In this document: in pieces, positions 25,808 through 34,591 of the stretch | Layout of the letters: each line of letters opens with the position of its first letter | Position numbering within the stretch: the first letter of the stretch is position 1 | Origin: Agromyces sp. ISL-38 | GTDB lineage: Bacteria > Actinomycetota > Actinomycetes > Actinomycetales > Microbacteriaceae | DNA length: 64,000 nt | Direction of reading: 5' to 3' | Assembly (NCBI RefSeq): GCF_018613935.1 | Contig: NZ_JAGGPF010000008.1 | Location: forward strand, 1-64,000 | Translations under genes and position numbers: made by a program | Notes under the pieces: generated by a model | The model's database searches: none | What the model was told of the DNA's origin: nothing | The model's input: only the letters and a program-made list of their open reading frames with translations

Positions 25808-26632
25808 ATGATCATTCTCGCCGCGACGCCCATCGGCAACCTCGGCGACGCCTCGGCCCGATTGCGTGAGGCGCTCGAGACGGCCACCCTCGTCGCCTCC
25901 GAGGACACGAGGGTCACGCAGCGCCTCCTCATGGGGCTCGGCATCACGAACCGCCCGCGTCTCATCGCATTGCACGAGCACAACGAGCGGCAGAAGGCCG
26001 GCGAGCTCGTCGAGCTCGCCCGCGAACGCGATCTGCTCGTGCTCAGCGACGCGGGCATGCCGACCGTCTCCGATCCGGGCTTCCCGCTCGTCGCCGCGGC
26101 CGCTGCGGCCGGCGTCGAGGTCACCGTCATCCCCGGCCCGTCGGCGGTCGTCACCGCGCTCGCCGTGTCGGGCCTGCCGACCGATCGATTCGCGTTCGAG
26201 GGGTTCCTGCCGCGCAAGGCCGGTGAGCGATCCCGTCGCCTCGCCGAGCTCGCCGGCGACCGGCGCACGCTCGTCTTCTTCGAGGGACCATCGCGGCTCG
26301 CCGCGAGCCTCGGCGCGCTCGCCGAGGCGTTCGGCGCCGACCGCCAGGCCGCCGTGTGCCGGGAGCTCACCAAGCTGCACGAAGAGGTGAAGCGCGGGCC
26401 GCTCGGCGAGCTCGCCGAATGGGCGGCAGCAGGGGTGCGGGGCGAGATCTGCATCGTCGTCGGCGGCGCGGGAGAACAGCGCATCGATGCCGCGGGTGCA
26501 CTCGAGCGAGTGCTCGAGCTCGCGGCATCCGGAACCCGCTTGAAGGACGCCGCAACCCTCGTCGCCGCCGAGAGCGGCATGGGCAAGCGCGAGCTCTACG
26601 ATGCGGCGATCGACGCGCGCAAGGCTCGCTAG
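25808..26632 (+). CDS. rsmI: 16S rRNA (cytidine-1402-2'-O)-methyltransferase
   Basis: 274 residues. Family opening IILAATPIGNLGDASARL, followed by VASEDTRVTQRLL, SDAGMPTVSDPGFPLV and VIPGPSAVVTALAVSGLPTD, all RsmI landmarks. It methylates the ribose of C1402 in the ribosomal P site together with RsmH. ATG 25808 follows GGGAG directly, and shares a 40-bp divergent promoter region with pmt. A decayed copy of its 3' end lies just downstream (26654-26698). Confidence 0.95.
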   Translation: MIILAATPIGNLGDASARLREALETATLVASEDTRVTQRLLMGLGITNRPRLIALHEHNERQKAGELVELARERDLLVLSDAGMPTVSDPGFPLVAAAAAAGVEVTVIPGPSAVVTALAVSGLPTDRFAFEGFLPRKAGERSRRLAELAGDRRTLVFFEGPSRLAASLGALAEAFGADRQAAVCRELTKLHEEVKRGPLGELAEWAAAGVRGEICIVVGGAGEQRIDAAGALERVLELAASGTRLKDAATLVAAESGMGKRELYDAAIDARKAR

Positions 26633-26698
26633 CAGCAGAGAGTTCCCTGCTCGGCGGGCGCGAACCCCACGAGGCGGCGATCGACACGCGCAAAGGCC
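26581..26698 (+). repeat. Duplicated remnant of the rsmI 3' end
   Basis: The last codons of rsmI (26581-26626; peptide GKRELYDAAIDARKAR) recur in degenerate form at 26654-26698, where one frame reads GGREPHEAAIDTRKGR. GCGGCGATCGAC is identical in both copies and flanking bases match with small indels. The copy has no start and is not a gene. Confidence 0.65.
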
Positions 26699-26733
26699 GC
26701 CGGCATCCTGTCGTTCTCCGCCCGGCAGGCGGA

Positions 26734-26796
26734 GAATGGCAGTACCGCACGAATGGCAGTACCGCACATGGCGGTACGCACATGGCAGTACCGCAC
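26734..26796 (+). repeat. Four direct repeats with core GGCAGTACCGCAC upstream of an MDR gene
   Basis: GAATGGCAGTACCGCAC occurs twice in exact tandem (26734-26750, 26751-26767), followed by ATGGCGGTACGCAC (26768-26781) and ATGGCAGTACCGCAC (26782-26796). Each unit has a near-palindromic GCNGTACNGC core. They end 18 bases before the start codon, so they probably form a multi-site operator. Confidence 0.75.
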
Positions 26797-26813
26797 AACG
26801 GTGGAGGTGCGAT

Positions 26814-27959
26814 GTGGCGCACGCAGTGAAGTTCTCCCGCTTCGGCGGACCAGAGGTGCTCGAGGTCGTGGAAGTGCCGATGCCCGAGCCGGGCGAGGGC
26901 GAAGTGGTCGTCGAGGTGTTCGCGACCGGGTTGAATCCCGTCGAGAGCGCGATCAGGCGGGGTGACCACCCCGACCGATGGCCGGTCGAGTTCCCTGCGT
27001 CGCAAGGGCACGACCTCGCGGGCGTGGTCGTCGCCGTAGGTCCGGGCGACGGGCGGTTCTCGCGCGGTGACGAGGTGATGGGCTACGTCGAACGCGGGGC
27101 GCACGCGACCCACATCGCCGTGCCCGAGTCGCAACTCATGCTGAAGCCGCCGGGGCTCTCGTGGGAGGTCGCGGGCTCGCTTCACACGGCGGGCACGATG
27201 GCGTGGGCGGCAGTGGAGGGGCTCCGCCTCGATTCGACCGACACCGTTGTCGTGACCGCTGCAGCCGGAGGAGCTGGATGCCTCGCGGCACAGTTCGCCC
27301 GCTTGCGCGGCGCCACGGTGATCGGCACCTCCGCCGACATGCGCTTCGACTTCCTGCGCCAGTTCGGCATCATCCCGGCCGCCTACGGCCCTCGGCTCGC
27401 CGAACGGGTGCGGGACCTTGCGCCAGGACCCGTGACCGCGTTCCTCGACTTCCTCGGCGGCGAGTCGCACGAGGCGATCGCGCTCGGCGTGCCGAGCTCG
27501 CGCATCCTCACGGTGCTCGACTGGGACGCGGTCGAGGGGCAGAAGGCCGTGAAGCTCTCGCCGGGTGACGTCGTCGCGCTCGGCCGCGTCGCAACGCTCG
27601 TGGCAGCGCGCCGGGTGCGCCTGCCGATCGCCGACATCTTCCCGCTCGACGACGTCGCCGACGCATATCGGGCGCTCGACCGGCGCGAGGCGCCGGGCAA
27701 GATCGTGCTCGGGCTTCGCATCGTCGACTACCCCGCGCAGCGGGTGCGGGAACCGGCGATCAAGGAGCAGGACGTCACGCTCGGCGTGGCCACGCCGCAC
27801 GAGCACATGTACGTCGAGGAGGCCGTGCCGCCCGCGATCGGCGACGGCAGCGTGCGCCGGCGGCATCGCGAGGAGCACGAGCGCGAGGAGCACGAGCGCG
27901 AGGAGCACGAGCGCGAGGCCACCGCCCACACGGAGTCCGAGGCGCCCGTGGGCGACTGA
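26814..27959 (+). CDS. MDR family NADP-dependent oxidoreductase with repetitive C-terminal tail
   Basis: 381 residues. The zinc-free quinone-reductase/MDR core runs to about residue 305 (KFSRFGGPEVLEVVEVPMPE, GHDLAGVVVAVG, VVTAAAGGAGCLAAQFARLR, final GKIVLGL). A charged tail of about 75 residues follows, ending with EEHER three times, encoded by a 15-bp exact repeat. GTG 26814 has GGAGG six bases upstream; GTG 26826 is an alternative. It interrupts the usual rsmI-metG order and carries repeats at both ends, which suggests later insertion. The four sites upstream suggest a dedicated regulator that is not encoded here. Confidence 0.85.
   Translation: MAHAVKFSRFGGPEVLEVVEVPMPEPGEGEVVVEVFATGLNPVESAIRRGDHPDRWPVEFPASQGHDLAGVVVAVGPGDGRFSRGDEVMGYVERGAHATHIAVPESQLMLKPPGLSWEVAGSLHTAGTMAWAAVEGLRLDSTDTVVVTAAAGGAGCLAAQFARLRGATVIGTSADMRFDFLRQFGIIPAAYGPRLAERVRDLAPGPVTAFLDFLGGESHEAIALGVPSSRILTVLDWDAVEGQKAVKLSPGDVVALGRVATLVAARRVRLPIADIFPLDDVADAYRALDRREAPGKIVLGLRIVDYPAQRVREPAIKEQDVTLGVATPHEHMYVEEAVPPAIGDGSVRRRHREEHEREEHEREEHEREATAHTESEAPVGD
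27870..27914 (+). repeat. 15-bp tandem repeat, three exact copies, in the MDR gene tail
   Basis: GAGGAGCACGAGCGC is repeated at 27870-27884, 27885-27899 and 27900-27914, encoding EEHER three times. Copy number could vary by slippage without frameshift. Confidence 0.9.
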
Positions 27960-28014
27960 CCCCGGGCAGGCGTGCGCGGCGCGTAACGCGGCGGCGGCGG
28001 CATCCGCTCGCCCA

Positions 28015-28020
28015 TAGGAT
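28015..28020 (+). promoter_or_regulatory. -10 box TAGGAT, leaderless metG mRNA
   Basis: TAGGAT, then TGAGCGC, then ATG 28028. Confidence 0.55.
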
Positions 28021-28027
28021 TGAGCGC

Positions 28028-29587
28028 ATGGCCGACGGCTCCTCGCTCTATATCACCACGCCCATTTTCTACGTGAATGACGTGCCGCACATCGGGCACG
28101 CCTACACCGAGGTGGCCGCCGACGTGCTCGCGCGCTGGCACCGCCAGGCGGGCGACGACACGTGGATGCTCACGGGCACCGACGAGCACGGCCAGAAGAT
28201 CCTGCGCACCGCCACGGCGAACGGCGTCACCCCGAAGGAGTGGGCCGACAAGCTCGTCGCCGAGGCGTGGAAGCCGCTTCTCCAGACCGTCGACATCGCC
28301 AACGACGACTTCATCCGCACCACCGACGACCGGCACGAGCTGAACGTGCAGAAGTTCCTGCAGAAGCTCTACGACGACGGCCACATCTACACCGGCGAGT
28401 ACGAGGGGTACTACTGCGTCGGCTGTGAGGAGTACAAGCAGCAGTCCGAGCTCGTTCCGGGCGCGGGGGAGTACGAGGGGCAGCTCGTCTGCGCCATCCA
28501 CTCGAAGCCCGTCGAGCTGCTGCACGAGAAGAACTACTTCTTCCGCATGTCCGCGTTCGCCGACAAGCTCCTCGCCCTCTACGAAGAGCGCCCCGACTTC
28601 GTGCAGCCCGAGAGCGCACGCAACGAGGCCGTCGCGTTCGTGAAGCAGGGCCTCGCCGACCTCTCGATCTCGCGCTCCACGTTCGACTGGGGCGTGAAGG
28701 TGCCGTGGGACGAGTCGCACGTCGTCTACGTGTGGTTCGACGCACTGCTCAACTACATCACCGCCGTCGGCTACGGGCAGGACGACGAGGAGTTCGCGCG
28801 CCGCTGGCCTGCCCAGCACGTGATCGGCAAAGACATTCTGCGCTTCCACGCCGTGATCTGGCCGGCGATGCTGCTCGCCGCGGGGCTCGACGTGCCCAAG
28901 GGCATTTTCGGTCACGGTTGGCTGCTCGTCGGCGGCGAGAAGATGTCGAAGTCGAAGCTCACGGGCATCGCGCCAGAGCAGATCACCGAGACCTTCGGCT
29001 CCGACGCGTTCCGTTACTACTTCCTCCGCGCCATCGCGTTCGGCCAAGACGGCTCCTTCTCCTGGGAGGATCTCGCGGCGCGCTACCAGGCAGAGCTCGC
29101 GAACGGCTTCGGCAACCTCGCCTCGCGCGTGGTCGCGATGATCACGCGCTACCGTGACGGCGTGGTGCCCGCGGCGGGCTCGCTCACCGAGGCCGATCTC
29201 GAGATCGCAGCGGTCGAGCGCCGAGCGACGGATGCCTCGTGGGCGGCCGTCGATCGCCTCGCGATCCACGAGGCGATCGGCAGCGCCTGGGAGCTCGTCG
29301 ACGCGCTGAACGGCTACCTGACGATCGAGGAGCCGTGGACCCTCGCGAAGGACCCGGCGAAGGCCGATCGTCTCGAGACCGTGCTCGCCACCGCCTACCA
29401 CGGGCTCGGAACGCTCGCGGTGCTGCTCTCGCCCGTGCTGCCGAAGGCCACCGAGAAGCTCTGGACGGCACTCGGCGGCCCCGGCACCGTGCAGGAGCAG
29501 CGCATCGACCGCGCCCACGAGTGGACGATCGGCGAGCGCGTCACCCCGCTCGAGGCGCTGTTCCCGCGCGTGGAAGTCGTGGAGTGA
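28028..29587 (+). CDS. metG: Methionyl-tRNA synthetase
   Basis: 519 residues, class I synthetase. The HIGH motif is in PHIGHAYTEVAADVLARW (near residue 20), the CP insertion has YYCVGCEEY, and the KMSKS loop is GEKMSKSKLTG (near residue 304). The anticodon-binding helical domain follows. The C-terminal tRNA-binding (EMAP-like) domain of longer MetRS forms is absent, typical of this actinobacterial type. First gene of metG-tatD-rsmA, with tatD 16 bp after. Confidence 0.97.
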   Translation: MADGSSLYITTPIFYVNDVPHIGHAYTEVAADVLARWHRQAGDDTWMLTGTDEHGQKILRTATANGVTPKEWADKLVAEAWKPLLQTVDIANDDFIRTTDDRHELNVQKFLQKLYDDGHIYTGEYEGYYCVGCEEYKQQSELVPGAGEYEGQLVCAIHSKPVELLHEKNYFFRMSAFADKLLALYEERPDFVQPESARNEAVAFVKQGLADLSISRSTFDWGVKVPWDESHVVYVWFDALLNYITAVGYGQDDEEFARRWPAQHVIGKDILRFHAVIWPAMLLAAGLDVPKGIFGHGWLLVGGEKMSKSKLTGIAPEQITETFGSDAFRYYFLRAIAFGQDGSFSWEDLAARYQAELANGFGNLASRVVAMITRYRDGVVPAAGSLTEADLEIAAVERRATDASWAAVDRLAIHEAIGSAWELVDALNGYLTIEEPWTLAKDPAKADRLETVLATAYHGLGTLAVLLSPVLPKATEKLWTALGGPGTVQEQRIDRAHEWTIGERVTPLEALFPRVEVVE

Positions 29588-29603
29588 ACGGCGAGGTCGC
29601 CCA

Positions 29604-30494
29604 GTGACGCCCGACCGCCTTCGCACCCGGTCCGACGGCTCGCGCGCCGCGGCGTACCCGCCTGCGCCCGATCCGCTCCCGGTCGCCGTCTACGACAACC
29701 ACACGCACCTCGAGATCGCCGACGGCGCGCTGCCGCTCGACGTGCACGAGCACCTCGAACGTGCAGCATCCGTCGGCATCGCCGGCGCCGTGCAGGTCGG
29801 AACGGATGTCGCGACCTCGCGCTGGTCGGCCGACGCCGCGGCGCGCGAGCAGCGTCTGCTCGCCGCGGTCGCACTCCACCCGAACGAGGTGCCCGAGCTC
29901 GAGGCATCCCGAACCCTCGACGACGCCCTCGCGGTCATCGACGAGCTCGCGGCGCAGCCGCGCGTGCGCGCGATCGGCGAGACCGGCCTCGACTTCTATC
30001 GCACGGGCGACGACGGGCAAGGTGCGCAGTTCCGTTCGTTCGAGGCGCACATCGACATCGCGAAGCGGCACGGGCTCGCGCTGCAGATCCACGACCGCGA
30101 CGCGCACGACGAGGTCGTCGCGACGCTCCGCAGGGTCGGCGCGCCCGAGCGCACCGTCTTCCACTGCTTCTCGGGGGGTGAGGAGCTCGCGCGGATCGCG
30201 GCCGATGCCGGCTGGTACCTCTCCTTCGCCGGCAACGTCACGTTCAAGAACGCCGAGAACCTGCGCGAGGCGCTGCGGGTCGCGCCGCGCGACCGGATCC
30301 TCGTCGAGACGGATGCCCCGTACCTCACCCCCGTGCCGCTCCGCGGCCGGCCCAATGCGCCCTACCTCGTGCCGCACACGGTGCGTTTCATGGCCGAAGT
30401 GCTCGGCGCCGAGCTCGACGGATTCTGCGAACAGCTCGCGGCGAACACCGTGAGCGTGTACGGCTCGTGGCAAGATGAGCCCCGTGCAAGATGA
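29604..30494 (+). CDS. tatD: TatD family metal-dependent hydrolase (DNase)
   Basis: 296 residues. The metallo-dependent hydrolase motif DNHTHLE opens the domain (near residue 31), followed by AIGETGLDFYRTG (metal-bridging Glu), LQIHDRDAHDE, VFHCFSGGEE and VETDAPYLTPVPLRG, all TatD landmarks. The first 28 residues form a variable arginine- and proline-rich leader; GTG 29604 is the only start upstream of the core. TatD proteins are 3'-5' DNases or related hydrolases in the cytosol. A 11-bp direct repeat (GCAAGATGAGC, 30470 and 30486) spans the stop codon. Confidence 0.92.
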   Translation: MTPDRLRTRSDGSRAAAYPPAPDPLPVAVYDNHTHLEIADGALPLDVHEHLERAASVGIAGAVQVGTDVATSRWSADAAAREQRLLAAVALHPNEVPELEASRTLDDALAVIDELAAQPRVRAIGETGLDFYRTGDDGQGAQFRSFEAHIDIAKRHGLALQIHDRDAHDEVVATLRRVGAPERTVFHCFSGGEELARIAADAGWYLSFAGNVTFKNAENLREALRVAPRDRILVETDAPYLTPVPLRGRPNAPYLVPHTVRFMAEVLGAELDGFCEQLAANTVSVYGSWQDEPRAR

Positions 30495-30530
30495 GCTCGT
30501 GCAAGCCGAGCCCGCGGCTGGGACGACGGC

Positions 30531-31412
30531 GTGAACGCGCATCGGCATGAGGCCGAGGGCGTCGAGGCGTCGCCGCGCCTCCTGGGTCCCGCCGAGATCC
30601 GCGATCTCGCCGAGCTCCTCGAGGTCACGCCCACCAAGAAGCTCGGACAGAACTTCGTGCACGACGCCAACACGGTGCGCCGCATCGTCCAGACCGCGGG
30701 CGTGCGCGCCGGCGAGACCGTGCTCGAGATCGGCCCGGGGCTCGGGTCGCTGACGCTCGGGCTGCTCGAAGCCGGTGCATCCGTCATCGCCATCGAGATC
30801 GACAAGCGGCTCGCCGCCCAGCTGCCGCACACCGCCGGCATCATGCAGCCGGGCAAGCCGCTCACCGTCGTCACCCAAGACGCGCTCCGGGTCACCGAAC
30901 TGCCCGGCGAGCCCGTGCGGCTCGTCGCGAACCTGCCCTACAACATCTCGGTGCCCGTGCTGCTGCACCTGCTCGAACACTTCGATTCGCTGCAGTCGGG
31001 CATCGTGATGGTGCAGGCCGAAGTCGGGCACCGGCTCGCCGCAGGCCCCGGGTCGAAGGTCTACGGCGGCCCGAGCGTGAAGGCAGCCTGGTACGGGCAC
31101 TGGCGCACGGCCGGTCAGGTCTCGCGCATGGTGTTCTGGCCGGTGCCGAACGTCGACTCCGTGCTCGTCGGCTTCGAGCGAGCGGATGTCCCGGGCACCG
31201 AGTCCGAACGGGTCGCCACCTTCGCGCTCGTCGACGCGGCCTTCCAGCAGCGGCGCAAGATGCTCCGGCAGTCGCTCTCATCGGTGCTCGGCGGAACCTC
31301 GGCAGAGGCGACCGCGGTGCTCGAGGCCGCCGGCGTCGATCCGCAGGAACGCGGCGAGCAGCTGACCGTCGCCGACTTCCTCCGCATCGCGCGCGCCGCG
31401 GCGAAGGGCTGA
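30531..31412 (+). CDS. rsmA: 16S rRNA dimethyladenosine transferase
   Basis: 293 residues, KsgA family. Motifs in order: [36 protein letters not shown] (SAM loop), [10 protein letters not shown], and the catalytic [15 protein letters not shown], followed by [16 protein letters not shown]. It dimethylates A1518 and A1519 of 16S rRNA late in small-subunit assembly. GTG 30531 is used; it follows tatD by 36 bp. The N-terminal 30 residues are variable, so a later start cannot be excluded. Confidence 0.95.
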   Translation: MNAHRHEAEGVEASPRLLGPAEIRDLAELLEVTPTKKLGQNFVHDANTVRRIVQTAGVRAGETVLEIGPGLGSLTLGLLEAGASVIAIEIDKRLAAQLPHTAGIMQPGKPLTVVTQDALRVTELPGEPVRLVANLPYNISVPVLLHLLEHFDSLQSGIVMVQAEVGHRLAAGPGSKVYGGPSVKAAWYGHWRTAGQVSRMVFWPVPNVDSVLVGFERADVPGTESERVATFALVDAAFQQRRKMLRQSLSSVLGGTSAEATAVLEAAGVDPQERGEQLTVADFLRIARAAAKG

Positions 31413-31425
31413 GCCGCCTTCCGAG

Positions 31426-31465
31426 GCGCGGGCACCGGGGCCGGCATGCGAAGGCACGCCCGCGC
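31426..31465 (+). terminator. Hairpin after rsmA
   Basis: GCGCGGGC (31426-31433) pairs perfectly with GCCCGCGC (31458-31465) around a 24-nt partly structured loop, 13 bases after the rsmA stop. No T run. Confidence 0.35.
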
Positions 31466-31514
31466 GGCTCGTCGCACGCGGCCGGATGACCCGGGTTGCG
31501 CGGTGGCCGTGGGC

Positions 31515-31520
31515 TAGCGT
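31515..31520 (+). promoter_or_regulatory. -10 box TAGCGT, leaderless ispE mRNA
   Basis: TAGCGT, then GGAACC, then ATG 31527. Confidence 0.55.
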
Positions 31521-31526
31521 GGAACC

Positions 31527-32456
31527 ATGACGATCGCGGCGACGGACGAGGCAGTCCACGTTCGTGCGCCCGGCAAGATCAACCTGTTCATGCGCGTGGG
31601 TGCGCTGCAGGCCGACGGCTACCACGATGTCGCCACCGCCTATCAGGCGGTATCGCTCTACGAAGACGTTCGTGCGTGGCCCGACGACGAGTTCAGCGTC
31701 TCGTTCGGCGGCAGCATCGACACGTCGGGACTCCCGGTCGACGGCTCCAACCTCGCGATCAAGGCCGCAAAGCTCCTCGCCCGCACGGCGGGCGTGCCGG
31801 GCGGCGTGCACCTCGAGATCGACAAGCACGTGCCGATCGCGGGCGGCATGGGCGGAGGTTCGGCGGATGCCGCAGCCACCCTCGTCGCGTGCGACGCGCT
31901 CTGGGGCACCGCCCTCTCGAAAGAGGAGCTGCATGCCCTTGCGGCGAAGCTCGGCGCCGACGTGCCGTTCGCCCTCACCGGCGGCACCGCCGTCGGCACC
32001 GGACGCGGCGACCGGCTGAGCCCCGCGCTCGCGACCGGCTCGTTCCACTGGGTGCTCGCGCTCGCCGAGTTCGGGCTCTCGACGCCCGGCGTGTACCGCG
32101 AGCTCGACCGGCGCCGCGAGGAGCGGCCCGAGTCGGCCCCGCGCGGTATCTCCCCGGTCGTCGATGTCGCCGTGCTGCAAGCGCTCAGGGCGGGCGACGC
32201 GCGCCGCCTCGCCGATGCGCTGCACAACGACCTCCAGGTGGCCGCGCTCGACGTCGCGCCCGGCCTCGGCGGAATCCTCGAACTCGGAGAGTCGAACGGC
32301 GCGCTCGCTGGCATCGTGTCGGGGTCGGGGCCCACGGTCGCGTTCCTCGCCGACAGCACCGACGCGGCGCTCGAACTCCAGGTCGCGCTCTCGGCGGCCC
32401 GGCTGAATGCGGTGCACGTGCACGGTCCGGTTCACGGCGCGCGCATCATGCGCTGA
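31527..32456 (+). CDS. ispE: 4-(cytidine 5'-diphospho)-2-C-methyl-D-erythritol kinase
   Basis: 309 residues, GHMP kinase. The substrate motif [20 protein letters not shown] opens the protein, the ATP loop is [18 protein letters not shown] (near 109-126), and motif 3 is [12 protein letters not shown]. It phosphorylates CDP-methylerythritol in the non-mevalonate isoprenoid pathway. The position after rsmA is conserved in Actinobacteria. It appears to have its own promoter. Confidence 0.96.
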   Translation: MTIAATDEAVHVRAPGKINLFMRVGALQADGYHDVATAYQAVSLYEDVRAWPDDEFSVSFGGSIDTSGLPVDGSNLAIKAAKLLARTAGVPGGVHLEIDKHVPIAGGMGGGSADAAATLVACDALWGTALSKEELHALAAKLGADVPFALTGGTAVGTGRGDRLSPALATGSFHWVLALAEFGLSTPGVYRELDRRREERPESAPRGISPVVDVAVLQALRAGDARRLADALHNDLQVAALDVAPGLGGILELGESNGALAGIVSGSGPTVAFLADSTDAALELQVALSAARLNAVHVHGPVHGARIMR

Positions 32457-32515
32457 GCGCGCGCTGAGCCCCCTGCGCCGAGCCCGCGCCGAGGGAACAC
32501 GCAGGTCGCGGCGGC

Positions 32516-32521
32516 TAGGCT
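32516..32521 (+). promoter_or_regulatory. -10 box TAGGCT before the ABC-F gene
   Basis: TAGGCT, then nine bases (CGGGGGGAC), then ATG 32531, leaving a two-base leader. The G run could still pair weakly with 16S rRNA if transcription began earlier. Confidence 0.45.
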
Positions 32522-32530
32522 CGGGGGGAC

Positions 32531-34429
32531 ATGGCACACCTCCTCGGCGCCGAGCGCCTGCACCTCGAGTTCCCGACGCGGGTCGTCTTCGACGAGGTCA
32601 CCCTCGGCATCGACGAGGGCGACCGCATCGGCGTCGTCGGCCGCAACGGCGACGGCAAGTCCACCCTGCTGAAGCTCCTCGCAGACCGGCTCGAACCCGA
32701 CGGCGGCCGGGTCACGCGCCGTCGCGGCATCCGCATCGGCATGCTCGACCAGGCCGACATCGTCGACCCGGGCAAGACGGTCGCCGAGTCGGTCGTCGGA
32801 GGCATCGAAGAGCACGTGTGGGCCGGCGACGCGAAGGTGCGCGACGTCATCGCGGGCCTGCTCACGGATGTCCCATGGCACGCGCAGGTCGGCAGCCTCT
32901 CGGGCGGGCAGCGACGCCGGGTCGGGCTCGCCGCGCTCCTCGTCGGCGACTGGGACGCCGTGTTCCTCGACGAACCCACGAACCACCTCGACGTCGAGGG
33001 CATCGCCTGGCTCGCGGGTCATCTGAAGTCGCGCTGGTCGACGGATGGCGGGGCGCTCGTCGTCGTGACGCACGACCGGTGGTTCCTCGACGAGGTGTGC
33101 ACCGGCACGTGGGAGGTGCACGACGGCATCGTCGAGCCGTTCGAAGGCGGCTACGCGGCCTACGTGCTGCAGCGCGTCGAACGCGACCGGATGGCCGCGG
33201 CATCCGAGTCGAAACGGCAGAACCTCATGCGCAAGGAGCTCGCCTGGCTGCGTCGCGGAGCGCCGGCGCGCACGTCGAAGCCGAAGTTCCGCATCGAGGC
33301 GGCGAACCAGCTCATCGAGAACGAGCCGCCGCTGCGCAACCCGGTCGAGCTCAACCGCCTCGCGGTGTCGCGGCTCGGCAAAGACGTCGTCGATCTGCTC
33401 GACGTCTCGGTCGAATACCCCGTGTCGGATGCCGCAGCCGGCGTGCCGGCCACCCGCACCGTGCTGCACGAGCTCGAATGGCGCATCGCGCCCGGCGAGC
33501 GCACCGGCATCCTCGGCGTGAACGGAGCCGGCAAGTCGACGCTGCTCGGCCTCGTCACCGGCGCGGTGCAGCCGACGAGTGGCCGCGTGAAGCGGGGCAA
33601 GACGGTGCGCATCGCGACGCTCAGCCAGGAGCTCGCGGAGCTCACCGAGTACTCCGAGCAGCGCGTGAGCGCGGTGATCGCCGAGCAGCGAACGAGCTAC
33701 CAGGTCGGCACGGGGTCTGGTTCAGGAACAGTGGAGATGAGCCCCGCGCAGCTCCTCGAGCGCCTCGGGTTCACGAATGCCCAGCTCTCGACGCCCGTGA
33801 AGAACCTCTCGGGCGGGCAGAAGCGACGCCTGCAGTTGCTGCTCATCCTGCTCGACGAGCCGAACGTGCTGATCCTCGACGAGCCGACGAACGACCTCGA
33901 CACCGACATGCTCGCCGCGATCGAGGACCTGCTCGACTCGTGGCCGGGAACGCTCCTCGTCGTGAGCCACGACCGGTATCTCATCGAGCGCGTGACCGAT
34001 CGGCAGTTCGCGATCCTCGACGGGCACCTCCGCGACCTGCCGCGCGGGGTCGACCAGTACCTCGAGCTGCGGCGATCGACGAATACCGCGCGATCGGCGA
34101 TCGCATCGGCCGGCCGGATCGAGTCGACGGCGCCGACGACGGCGACGGCTGCGGCCGCGGCGGGGTCGGGCTCGTCCGCGACGGCGGTCGGCACCCGCGT
34201 GCTCGCGGGCGCCGAGCGACGCGTCGCCGAGAAGGAGCTCTCGTCGATCGACCGCAAGCTCGACCGCATGCAGGCCGAGATCGCCGCGGTGCACGAACGG
34301 CTCGCGCGTCACGACCAGGGCGACTATGTGGGCCTCGGCACGCTCGGCGACGAGCTGCGCGCGCTCGAGGCATCCGTGGCCGACCTCGAGACACGGTGGC
34401 TCGAGGTCTCGGAGTCGCTCGAGGGCTGA
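32531..34429 (+). CDS. ABC-F family ATPase (Uup/EttA-like translation factor)
   Basis: 632 residues, two nucleotide-binding domains and no membrane part. Walker A sequences GRNGDGKSTLLKLL (near 37) and GVNGAGKSTLLGLV (near 331); signature loops LSGGQRRRVGLAAL and LSGGQKRRLQLLLI; Walker B motifs with DEPTNHLD and DEPTNDLD. The interdomain linker is about 80 residues, and the C-terminal arm (about 550-632) is a predicted coiled coil (IDRKLDRMQAEIAAVHERLA), Uup-like. ABC-F proteins act on the ribosome or, for Uup, near branched DNA. Resistance activity cannot be inferred. Confidence 0.92.
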   Translation: MAHLLGAERLHLEFPTRVVFDEVTLGIDEGDRIGVVGRNGDGKSTLLKLLADRLEPDGGRVTRRRGIRIGMLDQADIVDPGKTVAESVVGGIEEHVWAGDAKVRDVIAGLLTDVPWHAQVGSLSGGQRRRVGLAALLVGDWDAVFLDEPTNHLDVEGIAWLAGHLKSRWSTDGGALVVVTHDRWFLDEVCTGTWEVHDGIVEPFEGGYAAYVLQRVERDRMAAASESKRQNLMRKELAWLRRGAPARTSKPKFRIEAANQLIENEPPLRNPVELNRLAVSRLGKDVVDLLDVSVEYPVSDAAAGVPATRTVLHELEWRIAPGERTGILGVNGAGKSTLLGLVTGAVQPTSGRVKRGKTVRIATLSQELAELTEYSEQRVSAVIAEQRTSYQVGTGSGSGTVEMSPAQLLERLGFTNAQLSTPVKNLSGGQKRRLQLLLILLDEPNVLILDEPTNDLDTDMLAAIEDLLDSWPGTLLVVSHDRYLIERVTDRQFAILDGHLRDLPRGVDQYLELRRSTNTARSAIASAGRIESTAPTTATAAAAAGSGSSATAVGTRVLAGAERRVAEKELSSIDRKLDRMQAEIAAVHERLARHDQGDYVGLGTLGDELRALEASVADLETRWLEVSESLEG

Positions 34430-34521
34430 TCTGCTCGAAGCATCCGTCACATTCGTCTCGAGCTGACGCAGGAACTGTGACGAGACATGACCACGTCGTC
34501 ACGAGCCGAAGATCCTTCGAC

Positions 34522-34527
34522 TAACGT
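34522..34527 (+). promoter_or_regulatory. Possible -10 box TAACGT of metQNI
   Basis: TAACGT would place the start near 34534 and give a leader of about 110 nt that includes the hairpins at 34538-34591. No clear -35. Confidence 0.35.
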
Positions 34528-34537
34528 GGAAGTGCGC

Positions 34538-34591
34538 CCGCGCTCGCGGCATCGAAGCCCCCACCGTTACCAACCGTGGCGGAGCCATGCC
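34538..34591 (+). ncRNA. Structured leader upstream of metQNI (candidate regulatory RNA)
   Basis: Two overlapping helices compete. CCGCG/CGCGG (34538-34542 with 34545-34549) is a small hairpin. GGCAT (34548-34552) pairs with ATGCC (34587-34591), enclosing a second stem GCCCCCAC...GTGGCGGAGC with an 11-nt apical loop. The CCAACCGTGGCGGAG part (34570-34584) recalls the 3' core of actinobacterial SAM-IV riboswitches, but the P1 helix and the GCAACC loop of that class are not evident. So this may be a methionine-related switch of uncertain class, or simple structure. Confidence 0.3.

Noticed and set aside
32531-34429. Antibiotic-resistance ABC-F (Vga/Msr type)
   Set aside because: The linker is not elongated in the manner of known resistance factors and the C-terminal coiled coil is Uup-like.
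34548-34591. Calling the metQNI leader a SAM-IV (or S-box) riboswitch
   Set aside because: Only the 3' core looks similar. I could not find the P1 helix, the kink-turn or the GCAACC loop, so a class name would be unsupported.
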